DNA of 64,000 nt from Climacium dendroides (taxonomy: Eukaryota; Streptophyta; Bryopsida; Hypnales; Climaciaceae): positions 9,114,001 to 9,178,000 of the forward strand of contig OX467092.1 of the NCBI GenBank assembly GCA_950106755.1. Direction: 5' to 3'. Numbering within the stretch: the stretch's first letter is position 1; each line of letters opens with the position of its first letter. The translations under genes were made by a program, and so were the position numbers. This document shows positions 46,301-58,381 of this stretch, in pieces. The notes beneath the pieces are model-generated. The model searched no databases. It saw only the letters and a list, made by a program, of their open reading frames with translations, and was not told where the DNA came from.

Positions 46301-48000
46301 GCTATCCAAATAGCTCGTAGCTTCATCAAATCTTCTTCCATGTTGGTATAAAATATTTTTTCAAATTCCCGTGCATTTATTTGTACTGAAGCCTCTATAT
46401 AAACTTTAGGATCATTGTAGACAAGGAATCGAGCCTTCCTCTTTGCAAACTTCTTCTGATACTCTTCTTCTTTCATCAAACCCGCCTTATATTCCTACTC
46501 AGCTTGTTTACATGCCGCAACCACATGTTGACTATCTACAGATTCCCAAATGATACTATTTTGCAACCAATTCATTTTTGTCATATTTGGATCATCAGGA
46601 ACTACTGAAGCATTATGCAAAAATGCTGCTTGAAAGTTTTCCACTGCACCTTCATGAGAAAACGGAATTTCCCTTTGCATTGGAGCACCATCAACATCTA
46701 CGCCAATTTGAATATAAGCTATTGGGCGTAAGGTAAGTGCTGACATATGTGGCTCATCTTTCCCACAAAGTCGCTTGTATGATTCTGCAACGCGACGTGC
46801 TGTCAATACGCGGTGATTTGTCTCCACATTCTTAACATCCCATATGTTTGCAACCTTTGCTGAAAAAACAAGGTCCATTCCCCAAATGTATCCAGCCAAA
46901 TATTCATCATATGTTGGAAATTTTACAAGTGGACCAACACTTGCTGACTTGTGTTGTACCACTGTATCCTCTCCATCATCACAGACCTCTTCGAGAACCC
47001 CTAACTCTTCCAAACGTTCCACATTATTTGTAGTATCATCTGCATTTGCACGTGTCCTTCTCGTTCTTTCCAAAGGTGCTGCTTCAGAATGAGCACGTTG
47101 CACAACTTTCCTTCCTCTTCCACATGGTAACAGTACTCTTTGTGCTCCAACTGTTTGGAGTGTACGAAGACGTGTTGTAGCTGCTCCTGATGACTCAACT
47201 CCATTTTTCTCCATCAACAATGTACCCCTCTCTTTTATCGATGAACCACCTTGTGCAGATGTTGATGTATTTTGTAGAGGTACTTCAACAGATGTATCCA
47301 TTCTTAGTGTTGAGTGCACAGCACGTGTTTCTCGTGATCCCATACCTTGAATTCTTCTGACATTTTTTTGTTGTGCCGTTGGATTGGAGGATGTAATATC
47401 ATCCATCGATTCTGGTGCTGTACGTCTCTTGCGACGTTTTTCAACGGGCACCCAATGAACATTCACTGGATTTGCTAGAACCCTATATATAGGATCAGTT
47501 TCTTCAAGAGCTGGTGGAGGAGTTTTGTCAAGAACATTTTGTGGAGTTGTTCTTTTCAACTCTTCATATGCCAACATTTCTTGCAAAAGTCTTCGAGCTC
47601 ATACAACATCCTCTGGATTTAATTTTGGAAACCTTTCCATCACTTCACTGCGAGCACTTTGAAGCTCCTCATGCATAGAGGTCCAATTCTCCTGAAGTTT
47701 ACATAGAACCTGCATAGGTTTATCAACATCCAAGAAACACTGAGGAATAGTTGCCATCATGAATTGCCTTTGCAACTGGAACTTACAAGTCTTCCCTTCT
47801 TCCATTGCTACTTGCAAGAAAATCACATCTTGTGGTGCAATGGTAATTGAGAGTAGTTTCCCATGTTCATGCCCTATGGCTGCCCAATGTAAGCCATCTT
47901 GCAATGCTCGTTCTGTGATCCACAACATTGGTCTCCCAGGGTCCGTTGCCACAATCCACCATCCATGCTCGATCCATGTACTGAAAATTTTAGGGGCCAT
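43343..48000 (-). pseudogene. very large unrecognised protein gene (about 1550 codons), broken by stops
   Basis: The likely start is the ATG at 48000 in a ccATGGcc context (MAPKIFSTWIEHGWWIVATD). One frame runs to about 45470, another from there to the stop after AETSDAMD at 43343. In-frame stops lie at 47599 (TGA), 46495 (TAG), 46117 (TAA), 45763 (TGA), 45350 (TAG), 45257 (TAG), 44996, 44525, 44072 and 44054 (TAA). Visible parts are a Trp-rich N-terminal domain (about 1-140), a basic linker (VEKRRKRR, VLLPCGRGRKVV) and a helical middle (QKKFAKRKARFLVYNDPKVY). Next come a Cys-containing stretch (IFNCRRCGTGG, then NCTWCRGVWVFQ) and a segment ELQRLVATYLPNKWGLIGVG followed by SEVIVMDGS, faintly like a nucleotide- or SAM-binding fold. 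An acidic Ser/Glu/Asp tract of about 60 residues lies near 44500-44330. I do not recognise the family. Confidence 0.6.
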
Positions 48001-48024
48001 GGTAGTCCTATTTTTTAGCATCAT

Positions 48025-51000
48025 GCAACAAAAAACCTTTAGTATTTGAATAGGGTTCTCACATCCATTCGAACTATTATAATATCTAAAATGTGAAAAT
48101 CAAAGTTAAAATTCACATATCCAATTCAATTAGCCCAAAACTACAAAAAAATTTAGGGGAAAACCAAAGTTTTACGTTGACATGTATTATTTAACGTATA
48201 AACCATTAGATACTATGATTACGATATATAGTTGATAATATGTTCTAATGTTATATTGACACTACCTACAGACATGAATGTATTCCTTACACTGCTATTT
48301 CTTGATGTCAAAGTTCATAATGAACATAGTTCCTAATTATTATCTTTACATTTCTATGGCCTTATTCATTAAAATAAGACAATCTGCACATTTTGAGACT
48401 ACAACCCTAAAACAATTATAGTGATTTATCCTCGAGTCAAGGATAAGATGAGCCTGCAACCTTTGGGATATCAAAGGTTTTTATATATATTAATACATTG
48501 AAATCTCAACTTACCAAATAGTCTTAAAATTGAACAGTTATTATGATTTATCTTCGAGTCGAGGATAAAAATAAGACTACCAAAAGTCTCAATATAATGA
48601 ATATGGCCTTTTCTTTGTCTCACTAAGCTAATTATAAAACTTTGAATGGTATTTTTTATTTTCAAAATACCTTTGCAAAATTTTTTAATTCATTGCAGTT
48701 TCTTCCTAACATGAAGGTACTATTATAATTTTCATTTCTTGTACAATTGTTACTGTACAAAGGTTGAATATAATTATTAATTAGTTATGTGACATGGATA
48801 TTCACTTTTATGAAAGCCCCTTGGAAGTTGGAACAATTACAATATGCAAGAATAAAAATGAACTTGATGGTAGAAGGTGTTATAAAATTATAGAAGCACA
48901 CTATTCATAATGTTGTCTACTTTGTGAACTTCTAAGCATTAGTTCAATAGATATCCCCTTGTCATCAAAAGTAATATTATTTGGAAGTATATGAGTAACC
49001 TTTATTAATGAATTTTTATGTACATCATCTTGAAAGGACTATTCTTTACATAAAGTTTGCTACTACTATCACTTTCAATTCCTTATCATCAAATTATATT
49101 GTCCAAGTGTTATTACAATCATTACAAATTTCATAGAACACAAAACAAATGGTCCTCAGTGCTAGTAATAATTCCTTGTCAAAGACACTTGCGCATGAAT
49201 TTCTACATTGCAATACCTTTATTGGAGTGCACTTCTTTGTTTTCTCTTATTGCTTAGTCCTTCTTCCTCTGCAGTTCAAATTTCCCAAAAACATTTATTA
49301 GTTCTTTCATTGGGACCTTGGTACCAAAGAAATAGAAATGCAATTTTAAGTTCACCATCTTGAACTTCAAAAAGGTATAAGCTTTTGTATTCAGTACTTG
49401 CACATCCAAAAATACTAAATCTACTTTCAGAATCTATAGTATTTGTACTTCATCTTCTTCTATTTCTTTTTTTAAATTAATGTAGATACTACACACAAAT
49501 GATATTTTAATGGAATTTTAATAAAGCATCTATAGCTTCTGGAACCATCACATTATTATATCCAAAACTCATACAGCTAGCAACAACATACATGTTGTAC
49601 ATCCTTTGCATTTAAAAAAAACAACTACCACTTCAACCTTAAACCATAATCATAGTGACACTAAAGAAATTGTTAGATAGTCTTTTTTTGGTTTAAAATA
49701 TATTGAGATGAAATGATATGAATGCCACGACCAACAATTTCTATGAGAAGAAAAAAACATTGACCTTCTTGGACTTCAAAGGAGATAGATGTATACCACA
49801 AATATTATTAATACAATGGCAATTGCCTCTTTATATATGTATATATAAAAAAAAAACTTTCATAAAAAAACTTCATATATAATATGATAGTTATTTTTAC
49901 TTATTACTTTATGTTTCTAAATTTATATAGAACTTGGCAATTGAAGACAGAGATATCTTTTTATTTATATGAAATTCCTTTGAATATGGCTAGTACAAAA
50001 GAAAAAGGTATTTACATAAATGTATCAAAGAGTTTTAGAATTCATTTATAATTTCTACTTTAATATTTATTCAATTCACTGTCTTTTCCAATCATAATTC
50101 TATGTCTATTTATTTATTTGAATTTAAAATATAAATATAATTAGTATTATGATACAATGAAATTTTTCCAAAATTCCAATAGAAAATATTACAATTTGAA
50201 AACATTTTAGGCACTTTAAACTCTTTATATTGCATTGTATTTGCCGGAGTTCTAATTTTTTTTCCATAAATCATAGATGATTTCATTTTCAATAGAAGAT
50301 AAATGTAACCCCTACACTACCATTGTCTCATTGGTGGACAAAATGGAATTGAATGGGCTCCTATGATTGCAATATTCATAAAAAATTTGTGGAACTATTT
50401 GTGAAATTAAAAAAGGCACAATACTTTTTGGAAATATAATTTTCTTCTCAATTGCAGTCCAATTACAGAAGTTATGATTGAAAAGGTTCTTTTGTGGATG
50501 CAATGTGCAAAACTGTGTCCCTATAGAAAAGCTTTTAAGTTTCTAAAAAATGAATTGCTTAAGGAGTATAATGAAATCTACATGTAAAGCTTTTTTTCAT
50601 TCCAATTTGATTTGTTAGAAGACCATTATGGATAAATTTTGGCTCCAATTAACTTAAATCTTATAAACAAAGTATTATAAACTTTTTTGGAATAATTTGA
50701 GTTCATATTTACAATTTGAGGCCCGACATTAACTAAGAGAGATGTTTCCAATTAAATCCAAACAACACAAAATAGGGAGTCTTTTTTTTACATTCACCCT
50801 TGCCTAGACCTTCGCAAGAGGCTCATTGCACTACTATAGACTTGACCCATAAACATGAGCAAGTGAGTATAAATGGAAGTAGACTTTTAGATTCACTTTA
50901 ATTTTAGTCACAGTATTCACACTCCCAAGAGGGCCAGGGAGTTGGGTTTTGATAATTTTACATTGATTTTTGAATCAAGAAATATATGATAAGTTCTACA

Positions 51001-51400
51001 ATTATTTTTAATTTTTAATTTATTTAAATTTTATTCCTTTGAGGTTTTTAATTTTTTAATTTAAATTTATATGATTCTTCTAAGGATTTTCCATTTTTTC
51101 TAATTTATTTTTGTTTGATATTTCTGAGGTTTCAGATGAATCTTTGTTGCCATACAAGTTGTTTGAGGAAATTGACAACAACCAATGGCTTTTATGTTAA
51201 ATTTTTATATGACTTTTAGTACAGGTTTCAATCTAATTTGTTAAGTTTTTGATGGAGTCAAACTCTCTGCTTTTTTAATCTTATCAACATTGTGGGAAAT
51301 GTTGAATTGCTATTATAAGTATCATGTTTATATAGTTTAGGTCAAGTTTTTCTCAAGCTTATAAGAACAAGCTCATATTCACTTGAATTTGACTGGATCG
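48025..51400. other. AT-rich intergenic region
   Basis: No gene is supported. Two copies of a near-palindromic word, atttatcctcgagtcaagga (near 48423) and atttatcttcgagtcgagga (near 48546), lie about 122 bp apart. Otherwise it is low-complexity AT sequence. Confidence 0.5.
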
Positions 51401-52600
51401 TACACCTCGCATTGTTACATGATTCCCTCTCAAAGTTAGTCATGCTCTCGCTAGCTAGTCGCTTGGTGACACCTGGAATCATTTAATGAAAAGAGCAGCA
51501 CGTGAAGATGCCACGCTCGAATAATGTCGCTCCAAAAATCAAAGGCAAGAGGAAAGGGGATTCATACAACAAAGTACGAATGGGAAACAAATGCAGCCAA
51601 CCGAGAGAGAGCCTTGCGCATTAACTTACGGTCAAGAGAGGTGAGGATGCAAGCTCTGCACGCCCTGAGCCCTAGTTTAGCCCAAATCTCAAGAATCCTC
51701 CAGAGCTCCAGGAATAAGTACATGATGGCTATTCCGGTGAAAAACTAAAACAACTACCTCTACCTCGCACTAGCTCTCAACCCCATTCTAATTCAAGACA
51801 ACAACGCGCAGCAAGGCAGGCAGGAGCTTGGAGCACTTGAGTCCAGTATGGTGAAATTGGAGTAACTAAGGTGATGATACTCCTGCATCTAATGTCATAC
51901 AAACAAACACATGAAGATTTGGTAAGCTAGGATCCGGTCAAAATATCATGCCATCAAATTCACAAGGGAGAGAGGGGTGTTCATATTAGTTAGCTAGCAT
52001 TATGCTTTCATTTGCAATATATGCAGGTCAGTTGAAGAGAAGACCAAGAAAAACACATGAGATGCTGACGGCAAATTTACACAAAGGAACATATGGCTTC
52101 CAAAAGTTTCCAATTCACTACTTTCGGTTGCAATATCAAATGACTTCAAGGATCCTGAGAAACAAGGGATGAAGACAATAAGGTTTCAATTCAATACTCT
52201 CACAACTAATAAAGATGCCATTTCACCAGCTTTGGTGGCGAGAGAACTTCAGTGTACCAAAGATTAAGGTTGATGAACCACTCACAAGCTTGAGAAGAAT
52301 GCCGAAAAAAGTAGCAGTCCCTACCCTACTTCACGGCAAAAAACTCTCGCACCAAAGCAGGCAAGAGCGAGGTCGCAACAAGCAGAGAGGAACGACAGCG
52401 CAGCAAGTAGGCAGAACGAGGGTGAGCACACATACACATCTCAAAGTTCTGGCCCAACAAATTATTAACAATTACCATACAGTTTCTATTGTTTCATGGG
52501 TGCGTACATTAATTTGTAAGTTATCGCATCGTTACAATGTACACGATTACTGCAAAGAAGTGGGACTATTTTGTCATCTGTATTAACTATGTGACCTCTG
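51400..52600 (+). other. GC-richer block with short unrecognised frames
   Basis: The composition rises above the surroundings. A 74-codon frame at 51524-51748 is basic (AANRERALRINLRSREVRMQ), and a 123-codon frame lies at 52215-52586. Neither shows a domain. Purine-rich words such as gcaggcaagagcgagg recur here and again at 53920-54290, so both blocks may come from one repeat family. Gene status not established. Confidence 0.35.
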
Positions 52601-53188
52601 TACGATAACCACAGGTGCGTTAATAACACAAATTATGCACAAAAAACTATTATCTTTGTTGTGCATTTTATCTACGTTAAAGTACACGAAAAATTCATGA
52701 CAATAGCGTTATTGTTATTTGTACTAGAGTAACTCTTATTAAATGTTATCAATGTTTGAAAAAGTATTGTCAATGTTAAATTGTTGATCACCCTTCTAAT
52801 TAGCAGAAATTTTTTCACTTAAATTTATTCCATTTTGTTTAATAACTGATTAGTATAATCTAATAAATTATAATTTAAATCTATATAATTGCACCAAATG
52901 TTGAACTAAATCCATGACTAGACCAACAAGAAACTTGATGATGTAGTGATAGAAATGTACAATTGTACGAAATGTTTGAATTAAATCCATGACTAGGCTG
53001 ACAACATAATGATAGATTCACTCCAATGGCACTTGGTGAGATTAGAGAGTGGAGAGATCCTTTTTATACTAAAATTCATTGTTTGTCATGACCACTCAAA
53101 GGATATGGGATAACTTAAAGATGAGAAGCTTGGTTGACCACTCATTGTCAACTTGAAAACGCAGGAATTGTGTTAAAACCATAATTTT

Positions 53189-53513
53189 GAACCACATTTA
53201 GGCATAGTAGAGTAACTTTTTTTGAAAAACTTTGAACTAAGAAAAAGTGGTAAATTACTCCATGTCTCATCTCCAAAAATCCGTTTGACATTTCAAGTCT
53301 TCAATCAAAAGTTATGAACAAATTTCAGAGAAGCATTAGAAATTGTCAAAAAAAATTCCCTTTCAACGCCTCTCTGAAATTTGTCTATAACTTTTGATTG
53401 GAGACTTGAAATGTCAAACGGATTTTTGAAGATGAAATATGGCTTAATTTCCCAACTTTTCTTAGTTCAAAATTTTTCAAAACAAATTCTTCTACTATGC
53501 TTAAATGAGGTCT
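53189..53513. mobile_element. foldback element, second copy of the 27951-28297 family
   Basis: The left half (aggcatagtagagtaac, then aaaatccgtttgac) pairs with the right half (gtcaaacggattttt, then tctactatgct). The central words caatcaaaagttatgaac and ataacttttgattggaga match the first copy. There is no coding capacity. Confidence 0.88.
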
Positions 53514-53904
53514 GAATTTTTACTTTGAATACAATTCTTGATTTTCAATTGACTTGGTACTAAAATTGTAAGAGATAAAAAAAATGCAATGTTAGTGCAA
53601 TAACTATGCATGGACTTAATGTTGTGTGATTATTGCACTAACTTCATATGTCTTAAATAAGTACAAATGTTGCACGAAGTTAGTAGCCCATCACTAAACC
53701 ACTGAAATCGTGCATATTTTGTCAAGTATAGTTATCGTGCAACTTTAACACTTTAGACTCAAATATGAATGATATACCTAAACTATACTACAATCATGAA
53801 TGACAATTTCATATTGTAACAATATTTCCAAATGAATGAATGTAATATGAAAACAATGCCTGACGATAATCATACGATTACTATTGACAATTCGTGATAG
53901 GGAA

Positions 53905-54300
53905 ACTTTGTAATGCAGGCGCGAAGGCAGGAGCGACGACGACCACACAAGCAAGCACGAGGGTAGGAGCGAGGGCGAGCAGATAGTCAAGTAGATGGAG
54001 AGCAGAACGAGGGCACAACAAGGCAGGAGCGGCGAGCAAGCAGACAGGTAGGCAGCGCAGACAGAGAGCAAGTAGACGAAGAGCAAGCAGACGGAGCGGC
54101 AAGCAAGTAGACAAGCAAACAACAAGGGCGGAGCGGGAAGGCAGCGCAGACAGAGAGCAAGAAGACGGAGGGCGCAGACGGAGAGACAAGCAGCCGTGAG
54201 GAGGCAAAACAGGGGCGGAGGACGCGGAGCAAGGGCAGCGCAGGGAATGACAGCAGAGGCGGAGCAGGGCGTGATAGTAGGGACAGGCAGGAGTGAGAGA
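53905..54300. repeat. degenerate purine-rich minisatellite
   Basis: Loose repeats of agcaagcagacagagag, aggcaggagcg and gcagcgcagacag produce three overlapping Leu/Cys/Ser-rich frames on the minus strand. These are repeat artefacts. GC content is high for this window. Confidence 0.8.
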
Positions 54301-54467
54301 TGACGGAGAGAGGGACGGACCCTATAACTGACCTCGCAGAGCTGCGCGGAGGGTCAAAGGTAAACTTCAGACTTCGTAATTCCCAGATCTCAGTTCACTT
54401 CCCAGTTCATAGTTCGCAATTCCAAGTCCAGTTCCTAATTTGTAACTTTTATTCCTGGATTTCATGT

Positions 54468-55500
54468 GGATTAATTTGGAATTAATTTGGGATTAATTTG
54501 GAATTAATTTGGAATTAATTTGGAATTAATTTGGAATTAATTTGGAATTAATTTGGAATTAATTTGGAATTAATTTGGAATTAATTTGGAATTAATTTGG
54601 AATTAATTTGGAATTAATTTGGAATTAATTTGGAATTAATTTGGAATTAATTTGGAATTAATTTGGAATTAATTTGGAATTAATTTGGAATTAATTTGGA
54701 ATTAATTTGGAATTAATTTGGAATTAATTTGGAATTAATTTGGAATTAATTTGGAATTAATTTGGAATTAATTTGGAATTAATTTGGAATTAATTTGGAA
54801 TTAATTTGGAATTAATTTGGAATTAATTTGGAATTAATTTGGAATTAATTTGGAATTAATTTGGAATTAATTTGGAATTAATTTGGAATTAATTTGGAAT
54901 TAATTTGGAATTAATTTGGAATTAATTTGGAATTAATTTGGAATTAATTTGGAATTAATTTGGAATTAATTTGGAATTAATTTGGAATTAATTTGGAATT
55001 AATTTGGAATTAATTTGGAATTAATTTGGAATTAATTTGGAATTAATTTGGAATTAATTTGGAATTAATTTGGAATTAATTTGGAATTAATTTGGAATTA
55101 ATTTGGAATTAATTTGGAATTAATTTGGAATTAATTTGGAATTAATTTGGAATTAATTTGGAATTAATTTGGAATTAATTTGGAATTAATTTGGAATTAA
55201 TTTGGAATTAATTTGGAATTAATTTGGAATTAATTTGGAATTAATTTGGAATTAATTTGGAATTAATTTGGAATTAATTTGGAATTAATTTGGAATTAAT
55301 TTGGAATTAATTTGGAATTAATTTGGAATTAATTTGGAATTAATTTGGAATTAATTTGGAATTAATTTGGAATTAATTTGGAATTAATTTGGAATTAATT
55401 TGGAATTAATTTGGAATTAATTTGGAATTAATTTGGAATTAATTTGGAATTAATTTGGAATTAATTTGGAATTAATTTGGAATTAATTTGGAATTAATTT
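54468..55500. repeat. 11-bp satellite GGAATTAATTT, about 94 copies
   Basis: The unit ggaattaattt repeats almost without variation for just over 1 kb. Only the first few units vary. The homogeneity points to recent expansion or to assembly collapse/expansion. Confidence 0.97.
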
Positions 55501-55650
55501 GGATTTAATATGGAATTAATATGGATTTAATATGGATTTAATATGGATTTAATATGGATTTAATATGGATTTAATATGGATTTAATATGGATTTAATTTG
55601 GATTTAATTTGGATTTAATATGGATTTAATTTGGAATTAATTTGGAATTA
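55501..55650. repeat. 11-bp variant satellite GGATTTAATAT
   Basis: The array continues in register with unit ggatttaatat, then ggatttaattt, then back to two ggaattaattt units. Confidence 0.95.
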
Positions 55651-55806
55651 ATTTTGGATTTCTTTTTGGATTTCTTTTTGGATTTCTTTTTGGATTTCTT
55701 TTTGGATTTCTTTTTGGATTTCTTTTTGGATTTCTTTTTGGATTTCTTTTTGGATTTCTTTTTGGATTTCTTTTGGATTTCTTTTGGATTTCTTTTGGAT
55801 TTCTTT
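55651..55806. repeat. 12-bp variant satellite GGATTTCTTTTT
   Basis: About nine 12-bp units, then a few 11-bp units (ggatttctttt). Because 12 is a multiple of three, this makes an artificial LDFF-repeat open frame; it is not a gene. Confidence 0.95.
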
Positions 55807-57821
55807 ACATTTTTTTACATTTCTTTGGATCATATGTCACCAAAGGGTTTTGAAAACAAATCTTTAATATGACAATGCACACTCTTAATGCACATACTTC
55901 ACCTATGGCTTGTAACTACTACCATGAATGATTGTTGTACTATTCTTATTTACTTTATTAGCTTGTTATGACTTATGCTCTTTGTGGTATCATTTCTTCT
56001 TAGGTTACATACAAAGAGTATGTGCTGTTTTTTTTTGGAAAGGCCATTTTTGGCTACATTTCCATTTTTTTTTAAAATTTGGACTAAAAAAGTGGACATA
56101 CATGTGCTATTTGATTTGTACATGAATGATATTTCAAAATTCAATTGGAAAACATATGTACCCGAATGTTGAAAATGACGTAATCAATGGCAAGTTGGCA
56201 AGTTTGAATTCTTTCTTGAAGGCAAGTTGGCTACGTGCTTGAAAATTTACAAATCATTTAGAATTGTCCATCATGTAGGACAAAAATACTATGTTAAAAA
56301 AAGAAATGAATTAATTAAAACATTAAATTTTTAAAAATTTATGTATTGAATTGGAAAACAAGAATCCCAATGGGTGTAATTTTTTAATTTAAAAATTGCA
56401 CATGATGTTCTAAATTTTTTGCAAAAAATATTGATAATTGAGTTAAATACTACACTTCATGGTTTATTTAATAGTACAGAATCTATAACTACCCGTAAAC
56501 TTAAATTCTTCATATCTTCTGATTTAATCATCAAAAAAGAATGATTCATAACTTTTTAAATGTATATAAGTACAGAAAACCAAATTCAAATTTTCTTTTT
56601 TGGAAAAAGAAAGGTTTTCTTATGTGCCCAAACTACACAAATACAAGAAACAGATACATATTAGGTCATCATTTTTTGCTTCTATTTCTTAATGTTCTAA
56701 ATGTTGGCTATGTGAAAGATTTTCCTCGTTCCCACCTTTCATAAAAACTTGAGCCTAAAATATGCAAATGTCAACCTAAAATATGTAAAATATGTCATTA
56801 ATTGAATGAATTGACTTTCATAGTTTGTAAGTTACATTGAAAAATACAGCCCTAACCTCCTTTTTTATTTACTTAAAGAAATTCATTTATTAACAAAGAT
56901 GTCCTTGGAATGCACATTGTCATTGATTGTCTCCCATTCACTATTCAACAAAATGTTTAATTAGAAGAAGGCTTTAACATTGTAGAGGAATAATTTAAGG
57001 ATGTTTTTTTGGCTTGCAATTGTTCACAAGAGAGTTAGTTGAAGCAACATGTGGAATTTGAGTTATTGAGGTAAAATACAATATGGTTAGAGAAGAATCC
57101 ATATACCAAATCTTCAATTTTTTTGTTTAAAAAATATTAAGCAAGCCAATTTTTAACCTTCATCAAAATCATGCAACAAGTAAGTAAGCTAGGCTACTAT
57201 CTCATTGAAACTTCAACAAACATTATTTTCTTAGTATAATGGATGGATGGATTTACTTCCTTCATTTTCTATAGTTTCGACAATATGCATTTGGACAAAT
57301 TCATCATCTAAACATTGGATGTTGTGAAAAAAATTATATATGTAGCATTGTTTCTTATTCCTAAAATACAAATTATGGAAAAAGAGATGACAAAACATAT
57401 ATTGTTGGATACAGAATTTAACAATTAGCATCATTCATTTTGATGTCAATTGAACATGTAAAGCTTATCAAGTCATGATGGTCAGAAATAATAACATACC
57501 TACAAAGTACTTGATCATTTTTTTGCTTCTGAGACATGTGCAAGACACAATAATGATTCAAATAAGGAGTACTATGTGTTATTCAATTCAATTGAATATG
57601 AATACAATGTTTAGTCACAGTTGGAAGCTTATTGTGCACCTTCTATATGAAATATATGATATATGTTTTTGAAGATGTAGGGTTGAACTTCATAATCGCT
57701 GTACGATAGAAGGTAGATCCACTCGTAACTGACCAAATAAAGAATGACGAAAGTATTAGAAGCAACTAAAGCATTGAAAATATTCTTGAAAGTGTATGAA
57801 CAGAAATGCCAATGTTTGCAA

Positions 57822-57854
<33 letters not shown>

Positions 57855-58381
57855 AAAAAAATTTGGTGATTTTTTGAAATGAAATGAAATTACTATTTAT
57901 TTTTGAAGCCCAAAGTTAGTCTTCACGTATGTCCAATGTATAGAGTCTTGTAAAACCGCTCATTTAAGAGAGTACTTCTTGCTCACTTTGGCATTTAAAA
58001 AAAATAAAAACCAATCATATGTGTCATGATAAGATTGGTGGAATTCATGATTGGAAATCAAGAACTCATGATTATAAATGAGTTCAAACTTCTCTTGAAC
58101 TTAGCCACCCTGTTCATTGATAATGGGGTTGTGGTCGAGAATGGGTACTTCTACTTTCTATATAATAGAAGTGATTTCCATGATAATAGACGTCCTTGAA
58201 GACAATTGGTTCTTCACGATTTTGGGGCTGAACTTTGGGAAATGGTAGTTGTTAGTGTTGTATGTTTTCTAAATACCTTCAATTGTTCTAAGTGAAAGTA
58301 ATAACAATTTGGTTTTCATTAAGACAATATATGGGAATTGAGCATTTGTTACAATGTACATTAGAGGAGGAGTGCCATTTC
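55807..58381. other. AT-rich intergenic region
   Basis: No gene recognised. A short TA microsatellite lies near 57823-57843. Short frames here are not supported. Confidence 0.5.

Noticed and set aside
53778..54232. Overlapping Leu/Cys-rich frames on the minus strand
   Set aside because: Three frames of one purine-rich minisatellite are open at once, which indicates repeat composition, not a gene.
55642..55872. Open frame with LDFF repeats
   Set aside because: Produced by a 12-bp satellite; no independent coding evidence.
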